From NCBI RefSeq assembly GCF_021917145.1, contig NC_061063.1, positions 874,715 through 938,714 on the forward strand: 64,000 bases of DNA, given 5' to 3'. Shown in pieces: positions 49,850 to 62,107 of the stretch; the first letter of the stretch is position 1, and the number at the start of each line of letters is the position of its first letter. The notes below the pieces were generated by a model. It worked only from the letters and a program-made list of their open reading frames with translations, ran no database searches and had not been told where the DNA came from. The position numbers and the translations under genes were made by a program. This stretch comes from Hypomesus transpacificus (lineage: Eukaryota; Chordata; Actinopteri; Osmeriformes; Osmeridae).

Positions 49850-50460
49850 AAGAGGGAAAACTTATTTCAAACGTGAGACAAGTCAAGGGACATATGCTCG
49901 GTTCATAATAAGCACTTGACGCCAGATCAAGGTAAGGAATGAACGGCTTTTACAGCTACCAACCCATGAATGTAATCTGGCTCGCGTTAGCTTGCTAACT
50001 AGCAAGATCCCCGCATCTAAAGTAACATGCTATTATAAAATCAAGTCTTTATAGCACGGCAACACAGCCGCATGGTAGCAGCAGACACGGAGACGATGTG
50101 TAAATAAAATGCACATGGCAGAACGTTTAGTAAACAGGACATAGCTAGCTACTTTAACTATGCTGCATGGTCTCCCACTTGAAAGAGCGGACTAGCTAGC
50201 CATTTTAGCCTAACGTTAGACGCAGTTTTGTTTTGCCAGCAAGCGAATACAAACAGCGTAAAGGGCATCAAACGACGGGTGCCATCAGTTCACACAAGAC
50301 GGTAAGCAACTTGTGCGCATACATATAACAACAACTTACAAAAAAACACGATTACTTGTGAAATGCGAATAAAATGTTCCATAGCACTCGATGAGGCGTG
50401 CGTGAAAGAATGCTGTTAACCGGATGTGGAAGTAGTTTTTTCTCTCCGTGTAAAATAGGA
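49850..50460 (+). promoter_or_regulatory. gabpb2: Candidate gabpb2 promoter and 5' UTR region
   Basis: Two plus-strand donors, ATCAAG|GTAAGG (exon end 49931) and GACG|GTAAGC (exon end 50301), could terminate alternative non-coding first exons joining to the coding exon at 51450. An ETS-like double site ACCGGATGTGGAAGT lies at 50419-50433. GABP itself binds ETS sites, so self-regulation is conceivable. All of this is inference from motifs. Confidence 0.35.
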
Positions 50461-51449
50461 ATTTCTCTACTGACTTCCCCCGGAAAACCAACAACTTAAT
50501 ATCAAAGAGTTTCCTGTGTTGTATTTAATGTTGCCGAGGGGGTTTATTAAATGCTTGTGTTGGAAGTGTTGATGGGTAATGGACACATGGCCGACTCTAT
50601 TGCGTTTTCACCACCGAGGCGCGTAAAATGGCTACTCGGGACCAGGCTCTGGCTTTCACCCCGAAAGAGAGCCGCATTAGAGTGTGCTTGGTTACTATGT
50701 TGCAATCATAAATCGTCGACTTTTCCTCAAGCGAGCGATATATTTGCCTCAATATAAAACGCATAACATTTTAGTAAATATCGTTTTCGTTGTCGCTTGT
50801 TATATCATTTGAGTTCAATAATGTTGTCGGATAGACTTGCTTTATTACTTTTCCAAAGAGATAACATTGTTTTGCGCCAATGGATTATCAGATCGTCATG
50901 TGCAAAGATGGTTTCCCCGCCCTCGGCGGCAGTACTGCGTCAGTCCATCCATGTGTAATACACACCAGCGTTCCCTCCAGCGTCGTGGCGCTCTCTTCCA
51001 CGAGACACTCCTGTTGAGAGTTCTTTGTTTGTGTGTGTGTGTGTGTTTGATTAAGATGTTTGTCAGCTTTCTGCAAAATTGAGTGTTTTGACTGATAAGC
51101 TACAGGTTTACTCAACATCAATACCCTACGTTTTGTATTTTGAAATGTTAGTATGTTAAATAAGTGTTTACCCTATAATCCTGTTCATTCATTTTAACCC
51201 CAAATCAAGGGAGTAAAGGGAACTATATGATGACAATGAACACATAAAGATCTACATTAGTCAGATTTAGTACATGAAATAAAGACAACATAGATTGACA
51301 ACTACGAGGTGTCCTGGCTTTGGCCCTAGCCGAGTGCTTCAAACTTTGACCCGTTGTTTGCGGCGTGTCCTGAAGTCCCCCCTCTCTCTCTGTCTTTGTG
51401 TGTCCTGATGCCCTCTCTCTCTCTGTCTGTCTGTCTGTCTGTGTGTCAG

Positions 51450-52629
51450 ATGTCGCTGGTGGACCTAGGTAAGCGTCTGCTGGAGGCGGCTCGTAAGGGC
51501 CAGGATGACGAGGTCCGAACCCTGATGGCCAACGGTGCGCCCTTCACCACAGACTGGGTAAGAGACTGTTTAATATCACACCAGACTGGATAAGAGACTG
51601 TTAAATATCACCACAGACTGGATAAGAGACTGTTAAATATCACACCAGACTGGGTAAGAGAGTGTTTAATATCACCACCGACTGGGTACGACACTGTTAA
51701 ATATCACCACAGACTGGGTAAGAGACTGTTAAATATCACCACAGACTGGGCAAGAGAGTGTTTAATATCACCACAGAATGGGTAAGTTCAGTTGACTGGA
51801 AGTTCCTTCAGCACTGTGTGTAATCACAAGCAGCAATAACATTTCAGGATATTGAAGTGTTTTCCTATGCATACCAGGCTTACTTATACCAATTATACAC
51901 GAACATGTGTGCCGGTATGCAGGGTTTGAAATGCGGTTTAGCCCGCTAATATAGGTAATGTGTGCTCGAACTTGACCCGTTCTAAACTTTTAAACAACGG
52001 TTTTTCCAGTTCCAAACGTCCGAGGCTGGTACCAGCGTGTTCAAACAGGACCCCACTTTATGGCTGTTTATAAGTGTTCCAACGAGTTATACAGTCGAAA
52101 TCAGGGTTATTTTTTTTAAATATAAAACTGTGAAATTAGCGGTATCAGCCGTGAGAAATCAAATACCGGTAGTTTTGTTGGCTGAAAGAAAAAAATCATG
52201 TGAAAAGTACAGCAGAAAATCAAGCATCAGAAGTGCATCGATCTACCAGTATTTCGGTGGTCAAAGTTCGGAGTCTCCCTTCTCACCCACAGTATTGTCT
52301 TTAGCCCGTCTTGACCGCATTTGAGGCATTCCGAGCGCCATTTTGTTCATTCCATCTCCCTCCTCCTCCTCTGCCTTTGTCTTATTCCATAAACACTCAT
52401 CCCTGGCTCTGTCTCCCCCCCTCTCTGCCCCCCCCCCCCTCCAGTTGGGGACGTCCCCCCTCCACCTGGCGGCCCAACACGGTCACTACTCCACGGCTGA
52501 TGTGCTGCTCCGCGCGGGCGTCAGCAGGGACGCCCGCACCAAGGTGGACAGGACCCCTCTACACATGGCCGCCGCCGAGGGACACACACTCATCGTAGAG
52601 CTGCTCGTCAGGGTGGGCAGTCTGGAGAG

Positions 52630-52663
<34 letters not shown>

Positions 52664-54566
52664 CGGGGGGGGGGGGATAAGCAGTAGGAGAACTATGTAG
52701 GACTTTGATGAGCATTTGATAAATGTGTTTACACCATCTCTCCCGCCTTCTATTCTCCCTTTCTCCTTCTCTTTCTCTTCCCCTCTGCATCGTCTCCTCC
52801 CCTACCACTCCCCCTCTCTCTCTCTTTTTCCTCTCTACTCTCCCTCCTCGCCCTGCCTCCTTTCCCCTCTTCCTCCTCCTCCCCTCTCCCCTCTCCCTCC
52901 CCCCCTTCCCTCCTCCAGAGCGGAGCGGACATCAACGCCAGGGACATGCTGAAGATGACAGCGCTCCACTGGGCGGCGCAGCACGGCCACCAGGGCGTGG
53001 CCGAGATGCTGGTGAAGCACGGCGCCGACGTGCACGCCGTGTCCAAGTTCGACAAGACGCCGTTTGACATCGCCGCCGACAGCCAGAACGCCGACCTCAT
53101 GCTGCTGCTGCAGGTCGGGAAGAGAGATGGGGGGAGGAAGGGAACCACTTCCGGGGGTCAACGGTCACGTCACAATACTGATTGTGTGTGTTTGTGGGTG
53201 CGTGTGTGTGTAGGAGGGCATGCAGAACCAGGTGAACCTTAATGAGAACAGCGCCACTTCCCCCCAGTATATCATCCAGGGCATCCCTGGACTGCAGGGA
53301 GGCGTGGTCAACCTGGCAGACCTCATCAACAGAGCCAACGCAGGTACACACTCACACACTCACACGCATACACGCATACACACATACACACATACACACA
53401 TACACACATACACATGCACGCGCACAACAGCCTCAAGCATTTATTTGTTTTTAAGCATCCCTTCCATCTCTTTTTGTGTGTGTGTAGTTGAATCGGAGGA
53501 CACCATCGCTGCCAGCTCCCTGGACCCCAGCATCCAGCGCGTGGTTACCGAGGGAGGTCAGAGGGTCATCACCATAGTAACAGACCAGCATGGCAACCTC
53601 CAGACTACAGGCGGGCTGGGTCAGCAGTTCTTCCTCACCATGCAGAACGGACAGCAGAGTAAGTACATAGAACACGTTTAAAGCACGCCCAGAACATGCC
53701 TAAAGCATGCCAAGAACATGCTACACAGTGATCTGATCACTATGCAGAGTGGACAGCAGAGGAAGAACACAAAACACGCTTAGAACATGCCCAGAACACG
53801 TTTAAAGCGCGCCTAGAACATGATACCCAGTGATCTGCTTGCTCATTGGTCGACTGTGTTGCAGTGTTGGCGGTGCCGGCCAATCAGGTGACAGAGGAGG
53901 TGGTGGAAGACGAGATCCAGCCGCCGCCCACACGCAAACGGAGGCTGGAGTCCTCGTCCAATCACACGGATTCTGGAGACACGGTAAGTCATGAGACAGA
54001 CAGGCGGTGACTCATAATTCCCTCCCTCCCACCCTCCCACCCTTCCTGTGTCCCCTACTTCCTCTAAATTTATCCATCCCTACCTTACCCATCAACTTCC
54101 CTCCCTCCCTCCCTCCCTCTGCCTTTCCCCATCCCTTCCTCTTTTCTCTGACTCCTACCGCTCTCCTTCTCTAACTCCCCCTCCCCCCCCCACCCTCCAG
54201 GAGATGTTACAGAAGCAGCTACAGGAGGCCAACAGGAAGGCACACGAGTACCGCACGCAGCTCCACAGGAAGGAGCAGGAGGCCGAGGAGTACCGCGTCC
54301 GCCTGGAGGCCATGTCCCACGGCCACACCAACGGCAGGGCGTCCCCCGGCCCGGAGGAGGTGGTCCTGGAGGAGGAGGAGCTGGAGGAGGAGGAGGTGGT
54401 GGAGGAGGAGCTGGGCGGCGTCCAGGTGGAGCCGGCCGACGGCCAGGAGGAGATGGTGCTGCTGCACGAGGGGGCGCTCGTTTTGAAGAGCGGTCCGGGG
54501 CTGGACTGCGGCGGGGAGCAGGTGACGCTGGTGGAGACCACCTGCGGGGGCGAGGACGGCTCCTAA
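51450..54566 (+). CDS. gabpb2: GA-binding protein beta chain (GABPB2 type), complete, seven coding exons
   Basis: Ankyrin-repeat subunit that pairs with the ETS factor GABPA (NRF-2) and activates nuclear and mitochondrial-biogenesis genes. Coding exons: 51450-51557, 52445-52612, 52919-53113, 53214-53343, 53488-53658, 53865-53983, 54201-54566, giving 418 residues (human GABPB2 448, GABPB1 395). The start is [17 protein letters not shown], placed at the first base of its exon. Ankyrin repeats fill residues 1-157, with motifs [25 protein letters not shown] and [12 protein letters not shown]. The activation region includes [17 protein letters not shown] basic [12 protein letters not shown] precedes the C-terminal coiled coil ([20 protein letters not shown] onward, from residue 298), which mediates dimerisation. 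A highly acidic tail follows, longer and more glutamate-rich than I recall from GABPB1. Gene order beside mllt11 supports the gabpb2 name. Confidence 0.93.
51551..51790 (+). repeat. gabpb2: 32-bp tandem repeat copying the gabpb2 exon 1 splice donor
   Basis: Units begin at 51551, 51583, 51615, 51647, 51679, 51711, 51743 and 51775 (partial). Unit 1 straddles the exon/intron border (AGACTGG|GTAAGAGAC). Several later units keep GGGTAAGAG, while two have GGATAAG and one GGGCAAG, which destroy the donor. The last copy reads ATGG|GTAAGTTC, a strong donor. The array lies entirely in intron 1 apart from its first seven bases. Confidence 0.93.
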
Positions 54567-54797
54567 CGCCTGGAGGCTCGGGGGAGGGATGGAGGGATGG
54601 ACTGGAGGAGGAGGAGGGAAATCATAAACACGGACTCGGGCTGTTTAAGGAAAGCCTATACCTTTTTGTCGCAGTTCTTAATCCTTTACTATCTCCTCCT
54701 TGTTTTGCTCCTTTTATGTACAATAGTTCTACTTCCTTCTCTGGTTACTATGATTATTATTATTATTATTGTTGAGTTGGAGGTCAAGAGGACTTTA

Positions 54798-54803
54798 AAT
54801 AAA
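54798..54803 (+). promoter_or_regulatory. gabpb2: Candidate gabpb2 poly(A) signal
   Basis: AATAAA 232 bases after the stop, in TTTAAATAAAGGAAGTG. A further signal, CTAATAAAAGG, near 55813 could give a longer transcript; the interval between holds C/T-rich DNA and a 33-base C run. Confidence 0.5.
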
Positions 54804-55500
54804 GGAAGTGACTGACCGGTCTTCCTGTGCGTCACACTAGTTGCCTGGGAAACGTCTGTGCTTCCTGGAGAAGGTGGGCCATTGAGCATAGAGATTTTTT
54901 TGCATGGAGCCAATCACCAGGGTGCCACACTGATGATATGTACAGTGAGGGGGCGGGACTTTGAGACTTACTGCAAGCGTCTCACCTGGTGACGGATGTG
55001 TTTATTGTGACCAGGTGTAGTAACTAATGGCCAGGTGTGTTGATGAATGCTCCAGTTTGTTATTAACAGGCTTTCTCACTGTCAGCTCCCTCTCCCCTGT
55101 CCTCCCTCCTTCCGTTCTCTCTCCCCCGTCCTCCCTCTCTCTCCCCACCTCTTCTCTCTCTCCCCTGGCACAACTTTATCTCTCAGGCTGTCTCCTCACC
55201 CCCCCCCCCCTCTTGCTTCCATCAATTCACCATGACCATGATGATAGTATTTTTATAAGCTCCGTAAGCCTTTTTTTATGTAAATATCAAATTGTATTTT
55301 TGTATATGTATGATTTGGATGCGTTGGGATATATTCTGCCTGTGTGTGTGTGTAAATGATAAAGTGCCCATTTTAGCCATGCTCGTCTCACATGCACCAA
55401 TGTCTTTCAGGGACGTGTCTGTCTCGTCGCCTTTCCTTTTTCTGCTTCGGTTTCTCTAACGAGCCGCCGAGACGAACTTGCTTTCGGCGAATGAACTCTG

Positions 55501-55501
<1 letters not shown>

Positions 55502-55534
<33 letters not shown>
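55502..55534. repeat. Poly-C tract (33 bases)
   Basis: Thirty-three consecutive C, the longest homopolymer in the window. Confidence 0.97.
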
Positions 55535-58500
55535 ATTTGCTTTTTCGAGTGCGTTTCCCTGTTTGGCCTGCTGTTCCTTGTGTTCTCCTGCAGGGGGCGC
55601 CACCCTCCTGGCAGAGCTCCTGTGTCGGGCGCAGAGCTCAGGGGAGCTTCCTGACACCAGGAAGAGGAGTGTGTGCTGGCGGGAGGGCGCTGTGTCGTCG
55701 CCGATCTCGCACGCCAACACTTTAAACGCATTCCTTTTGTAACCTGCACCTGTTTGACCTCTTCCGTACACCAGCTTCTGTTACTGTTGTCTGACAAAAA
55801 TGAGAATTTTCTAATAAAAGGAACTTCACATCCCAAAACGGAGGGAGACATCCCCTTCTCGAACGTACTCTGAATCTTCCTTGTTAGAACATGAAATAAC
55901 TCACTTCAATAAGGGTACCCTCGCACGGAACGTTAGCGTGTCGAGAAACTCGGGGCAAGTTTGTTTTTGTCTTATATCCTTGGTTTTCTGATGGACATAA
56001 AACTAATCCTCCGTGAACGAGATCCTCTCATCCCGAACACCCCCTGGAGGAGCAAGGAAACAGCCACAGAGAGAGGGGAGGGGAGAAGAGGAGGGGGGCA
56101 GGAGAGAAAGGAAAGGAGGAAAGGCAAGAAAAGTTGGGGAGGAAAAAGGTGAAGAGCGTAGGAAAGGGGGGAGGAGGGGGAGGGAACAACAAAAGCTCCT
56201 CTGGTATATTGTCTTGTGTCAAGAGAGCGTTCCGTTGACATTGATTCCGAATCCCTGAACTGAATAGGAAGATGATTCATGACGGGGTGTAATCGGATTG
56301 AGTGTCATGCTTAATAGCACGTTAAATCAAACTGGAATTTGATTTCTTCTTGGAAAGTGGAGCAGCATGCTGAATCGAAGCTCTGTAGACGTGCAGATGA
56401 CAAACGGACTGGTTAGATACACCTGGAACTGGGCGGAAGGTTGCCGTTGTGACAAACACATTTCCCCTTGGGGTTGATGAACTGATCTCTAATCTTGTCT
56501 AATCTAGACCAGGCAGGGTGGCCTTAGTGGGCTTGTGAACGGGGGTCGTTGGGGTCCGACGAGGTCAGACGAGGTCATGGCGTCTGTCGAGGGAGGGGAC
56601 ACGGGCAGGAGAGACGCAGGGATTTCGCGAGAAGATGCTGTTGGAGGCCATCACTGTCTCCTGACTCACGAGAGAGTGAGGAAGCAAGACAAGACAGATA
56701 GATGGATGAATAGATAGGTAGATAGATAGATAGATAGATAGAGGGATGGATGGATGGAAGGGCGGACGGATAGACAGACAGACGGACAGACGGATAGATA
56801 CAGAGTAGGAAAGAGAGCGACGGAGGGAATGAGCAGGAGAACGAGAGATAGGGGGACAGAGAGAGATGGAGAGCCGGAGAGAGTGACACAGATGGTTGGT
56901 GGGTTTGAAAGACATGTGTCGAAGCATGTGATGAACTATCTGTGTCTATCAGGGATTGATGAGAGTTATCGATCTTAGCTGAGGCCTCAAGAAGAGAAAG
57001 AGAGAAAGAGAGAGTGATGGTGACATAGAAAGATGGAGAGAGACGAAGAAAGAGAGGGTGAGAGGGGCTGGGAGACAAATAGAGGGGGAGGGAGAGAAGC
57101 GGACGGGCGAAAAAGAGAGGAGGTGGAGAGAGAGATGGAGATGGAGACTGAGAAAGAGAGAGACCAAATGGAACTGTCAGCTTGCCTCTATGGGGTGAAG
57201 GAGTGTTTTTCATCACCACGGCGACAGGAGCTGAACTAGACAGATTAAAGAGATTCTTTCGATTCCATCCTGAAACCATGCACTTCATTTCTGCTCTTCT
57301 TCTCTACTTCCTTTGCCCATCCAGACAGAGAGAGAGAGAGCGATGCCTACGCAACCCCAGTCTGTGATGGAGGGACCCTGCAGGTCGAGACAATAACAGT
57401 CTTCCTGTTCTTCAATCTCTGGTTTCTCTCCAGTATACTGATCCACACCAGCTGAACTAATGGAAGAGAGAGCGAAAACCAGAGAAGAAAGAGAAAGGAA
57501 TGCAGAGACAGAGAAAAAATAAAATACCTGGAGTGAGAGTGCAAAATAAAGAGGTAGAGAAAGAGAGAGGTAGAGGGGTAGAGTGAAAGAGAGGGGTGGA
57601 GAGAGACTTCATGAAATACCTGGAGCGAGGGGAGAGATAAAGAGTTCTACAGAGAGAGAGAGGGATGGAGAGAGAAAGAGAGGTATAGAGAGAGCGAAAG
57701 AGAGGGAGAGCAAGAGAGAGAAAGGGAGAGAAACAGGAGTGTGATTTTTGGGAGATGGGAACAAAGTAATTAGCCCTCAGCCTGCCCTCAGGGAACCGCT
57801 CCAGCGAGAGCGTCCGATAAGGACCGGTTCCCACGGCGACGCTCCTCCACGCAGCCCGGCCAGGTGGAGCCAATCAGAGCCAGGGCAACTTTGTTCTTAA
57901 GTAGCAGGAAGTGAGGAGCAAGAAGCTCTTACAGGTCAGCACTCGCTAAAAAGCTCTTCTCCGAAAAAGGAAATCAAATGAATTTGTTTCCCCTCCTGGG
58001 AGTGTGAGTGTGTGTAAGAGAGGGCAACTGCTTAAAGGAAGCTTAAAAAAAGTTACACAGAATTACCAACATGGGTTGAAAAAGGCACCTCCAAGTGATC
58101 TTGCTGTAAACACGTTTTGAAATACCTTTTTCGGTGCTATTGACGTTCAGGACAGCATTAGAATTCTGTGGTTCGAGGTTTTCAGAACTCAACTGGATGA
58201 CAAGTGTAGTGGTGAGGACAGGAGAAGCGAGGTGGGGAGAAGGGGTGAGGAGAGGAGAAGGGGTGAGGATAGGAGAGGGAGCAGAGAGGAGGGGTGAGGA
58301 GAGGAGAGGGGAGGGTGAGCAGGTTGGCCATGCATCATCATGACACACTTGCAGAAACGTGACTCCGGGGCTGACAGCAGGATACGACCGGAGCAGAGGA
58401 AAAGGAGAACGACACCTGAGAGCCATGTATGACAACGGGGTCAGGAGTCAGAGGGCTGATGACATCGAGGAACAACGCAGAACATCACACGCCTGAATGA

Positions 58501-58658
58501 GACCCTTCCAGATCAGAAGTGTGAATCCCATCAAAATGAAATATTGAATTCATAGTTCTATGCCCCTTTTAACAGAGTAGGCAGAAATACGTTCCCCACA
58601 TGTTTGGAAGATGGACTTTGTGTGTGTGAGCACCTGTGGCCTGGGGGTCACTGAGGGT

Positions 58659-58689
<31 letters not shown>

Positions 58690-59834
58690 GGGGGGAGTCT
58701 CATGGCAATGGGGGTTCAAGTAAACGCAGTCGCAGGAGCTCAAAACACTTAACAAACCTCCGGCTCACGTCAAAACGTTCCCTCTTCCCCAATGTGTTTC
58801 AGGAGTCACAATAAGCGCCTCCGCGAGAGGGCCATGTCTTGCCCGTGTTCCGACGCGTTGGAGTCTGTTGTTCCGTCCCATGCGTCAGCTCCGTCGCCGT
58901 GCCTCTCAGCTGTCGCGTGACGTGGCTGGCAGACGCTGGGTGCTGGGGGGGCGGGGGGGCGGGGGGGGTCTGAGTGGCGTCCTGTTGTCGTGCAGTTTGG
59001 GCTTTATCGTTGTGTTGGATAGTGTGAGGGTGTTTGCTCGTTCTGTTTGTTGGTTTCTCATGGACGTTGTTGTGTTGTTGGGGCGTTCTCAACACAGAGA
59101 TTCCTAGAGACAGAGAGGGGAGAGGGAATGAGTGAGAGACTGAATGCAAGAGGGATAGACAGAGAGAGAAAGAGAGGGAGACAGTCGGCATCGGCCGCCT
59201 ATTTTAAGTGGCGGTTACCATGGGAACCGCTGGATTGGTGAAACGATGGACCGATCATGTGTTGGGCTGCTCTACGGGGTGGGGGTGGGGGGGAGCTCTG
59301 GGGAAGGTGTGTGTGTTGTGGAGATGTGGGGCGGCGGGGTGTGTGTGGGGGTGTGTGTGTGTGTGTGTGTGTAAATGAACACACACACTGTTGCTCACCT
59401 GCTAGGACTGCTTTCTGGAGAGGAGAGAGAGAGTAAGACAGAAAGAGAGAGAGAGAGAGAGAGACAGAGAGCGAGAGACGATAGAAGGAGAGAGAAAGAC
59501 AGAGTTCCACTGTTGGTTTGGCAATATGAACATTTGTCTTTACGTGCCTATAGAGCCCATTGACAATGAATTGACAGACAATATCTCAGGACTGCTCCAT
59601 ACAGCAAGAAGTTCCTTGCTCTCTGACACCTTGTCTCACCCTGAGCTGAAATACCTCCATCTGGTAATTACCTGGCACCTTAACGACCTTAACAACCTTA
59701 ACGAGCCTTAACAAGCTGTAAGGTGAACAAGCCCAGTTCGCAGTGTGGTTGTGTCAGGGTTATTACTGTCTAGTGTTCCTGATGGATGCTCTCTCGGTGG
59801 GGTTGTGTTTCTCTGGTACTCCTTGTCCCTCCTT

Positions 59835-59875
<41 letters not shown>

Positions 59876-60089
59876 CACAACACACAACACACAACACACA
59901 GGCCTCCACACAGGCCTCACACACATGGCTCACCCCCCCCCCCCCTGGTTCAGGACCCACACACACACGTCAGCGTGGCCTTGCAGTGTTACTGGCCTGG
60001 TGATTCTGTTGGGCTGGGCTCTGTTGCATCCCACAGATGGTTTCCACCCGCTCCAACTGTAGCAGTGCCAGCCGTCTGCTAGGGTTTAA

Positions 60090-61280
60090 TCACAGTTTTT
60101 TTCAATTGCTAAAACACATTCCTTGAATGTGTACTGTGTTTTTTCAAAAGTCTAAACACACATCTTCATACTTACACTGTTTTGGCCAAACCCTTGACTT
60201 TTGACCCCAAATCAAACACTGTAGTCAAAACCATATTATCTGTCATATAAACCTTCTGAATACCCACGCAAACTGCTGGGAGGAATTGAAAACAGTATTG
60301 TAAAAAGGTTTTCCTGAACCATTGACTATAACACGTCCCTGAATTTTAGATATGTTCCACCTCATGAGTTTGAAAAATATTACAGGATGTTTATTTTCTA
60401 TTTACATTATACAGCAATTGCATTTTTGAGCTATTGTTTCTGTAGTGGTCACAGTATACAAATAGTAGTATTGTTATAGTCAGCAACACAAATCCATTGC
60501 TGTAATTTGGGGAACAAAAGCTAAGAAAACAAGGAAATAAACAAAGCCTTTTCACCTGGGTAACAGGGCTTGAGTACGCCACAGTACTGTTCACTCTGGG
60601 TCAGCATCCTGTCTCTGAGCAGGGTCAGGCCAGAGATTTATATCAACATCATAGGCAACATCTCTAGCCAAACAGCAGGGAAAAATGCCCTTTAATGCCT
60701 AAGCCATTACTGACAAGACTCCAGAGCAATGTCCCCACAAGCTTCTTCCATGGCTTGGAGAAGGTGGTTCTGTACATAAGGATTTCTGTCATAGTGTGGC
60801 CAAATCTCATTTGAGATAGTTGTTCTTCTTCCTCTGCCTCTTCCTCTCCATTGTCCACATCCTCTCATTCTGACAATTCTGCATCTTCCTCTGATATTTG
60901 CATCCATGATTTCAAAGTACAGATGAGCTTACCTTTATATTCATTCCAAACCCCTGATTGCTTGTTGAGTATATTTGCTTGTTAGGGCCTACACATGGAT
61001 AATTGGTTGTTAAAGGTGTTTGAATAGCGCTGGTTTGAGTTTACTTATCAAACGGCATTTTTTTTTGAATGACATAATGGTGACAATTGTGTTTTAGAGT
61101 GAGAGGTGTGTTTAGACTTTTGCAAAGAAGGGTGAATGAACCTGAGAAATGTGTCAAGAAGGGTAAATTGTGTTTAAAGACTGGGGTACATGGTCATTCT
61201 GCTGGGAATTGGCAAAGTGGTTTTGTGAGGATGGCTTACACACACAATTTTTGTGTGTTAGCAATCGAGAAAAATTGTAA
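60090..61280 (-). mobile_element. Decayed Tc1/IS630-like DNA transposon with inverted ends
   Basis: Left end ACAGTTTTTTTCAATTGCTAA and the reverse complement of the right end, ACAATTTTTCTCGATTGCTAA, form imperfect terminal inverted repeats 1.19 kb apart. Minus-strand sequence between about 60930 and 60595 reads as short pieces of a transposase. An N-terminal basic segment (RGRGRGRRTTISNEI) runs directly into a C-terminal piece (ARDVAYDVDINLWPDPAQRQ) interrupted by at least two stop codons. The middle of the enzyme, including the DDE core, is missing. It is therefore an internally deleted, inactive copy. The family name is from recalled fish transposase sequences. Confidence 0.65.
60598..60905 (-). 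pseudogene. Transposase remnant (N- and C-terminal pieces, catalytic core deleted)
   Basis: Minus-strand frame beginning MDANIRGRCRIVRMRG and ending at a stop after a DINLWPDPAQRQDADPE-like C-terminus, with internal stop codons after ALESCQ and WLRH. This is too short for a Tc1-type transposase (about 340 residues) and lacks the DDE triad. Confidence 0.55.
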
Positions 61281-61397
61281 TATGGCCATGGTGGTGGCCT
61301 CGGAGATAGAGACCCTGTATGTGTGTGTGTGTGTGTGTGGTCTGAGGTGAAGCATCTATCACCATATGCACAACACTACTATGAGTAGAATCATGTT

Positions 61398-62107
61398 TAC
61401 AGTTTTTTCCAATTGCTTAAGCACAATTTTGAAAACAGGGCTCACTTTGTCAAAACACAACCCACGGTTCACACAACTAGACACACAAGTAGCAGAACAC
61501 CTCCAATCTTTTGCAAACACTTTGTTCAAAAGTATACAATCCACACACATGGTTCATAAAATTGGACTCTGTTTGAACCAGTTACACACTGTTGTGCACA
61601 ATTTCAAACACGTTCACTTAGTAACTATTATTTTCTAATGATATAACCTGCTTGATTTTGTTAGAGATATTGTTATAGTATTTAAGTCACTTTAAATGCA
61701 CAATACTGTAATAATGTATTATATAAATAGAAAGATAATCAATACAATGATAATGAAACATCATCAAATACAAAACATACCTTCAGAGCAATGGTTACAG
61801 TAACAAAGGTATTCACAATGAAGACTATGCACCTAAGGCACTGGAGCTGTATCATAAACAGAACTCAAAGTGATTGGTAGAAAAGTGTGTCTTCTTGTAT
61901 ACACCCAAACCTGGCTAAAATGGGGACACTGACCATATGACAGAAAAGTTGTCATTGGATCATTAATCAAGGCTGCAGTAGACCAAGTGGCTTCCTTGCA
62001 AGACAAGGGAATATGTTAAACACATGTTGGTCTGGTGCAAGCACAAACTCTGTAAATGAACATTGTTACAGCATTAAAAGTATTACTACAATGTAATACA
62101 TCAAATA
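61398..62107. mobile_element. Possible second, truncated Tc1/IS630-like element
   Basis: TTACAGTTTTTTCCAATTGCTTAAGCACA at 61397 onward resembles the terminal repeat of the element at 60090. The matching far end was not found before the LINE begins near 62108, so the element may be truncated or split by the LINE. Confidence 0.35.

Larger units (their letters stand above)
48142..51449. other. mllt11 3' UTR, spacer and gabpb2 5' region
   Basis: mllt11 3' UTR up to about 49.35 kb, including a SINE. Beyond it lies unassigned spacer, then the gabpb2 promoter/5' UTR candidates and its first intron. Open frames at 49458-49830 carry two CxxC-like pairs but no recognisable domain. Confidence 0.5.
54567..60089. 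other. gabpb2 3' UTR and gene-poor purine-rich region
   Basis: After the gabpb2 3' UTR I see no exon. The plus strand is strongly purine-rich (GAGA/GGAA) from about 56040 to 57150, 57440 to 57740 and 59105 to 59500. There are also a C run at 55502-55534, a G run at 58671-58695 and CA/GT runs near 59350 and 59840. The next gene of the human cluster (SEMA6C) was searched for on both strands by recognisable motifs and not found. Confidence 0.5.

Noticed and set aside
55392-55771. Open frames with poly-Pro (plus) or poly-Gly (minus)
   Set aside because: Created by the 33-base C run; no homologous protein or splice structure.
54567-60089. Last exons of sema6c on the minus strand
   Set aside because: Expected from human synteny, but no semaphorin, PSI or cytoplasmic-tail coding stretch could be recognised in any minus-strand frame.
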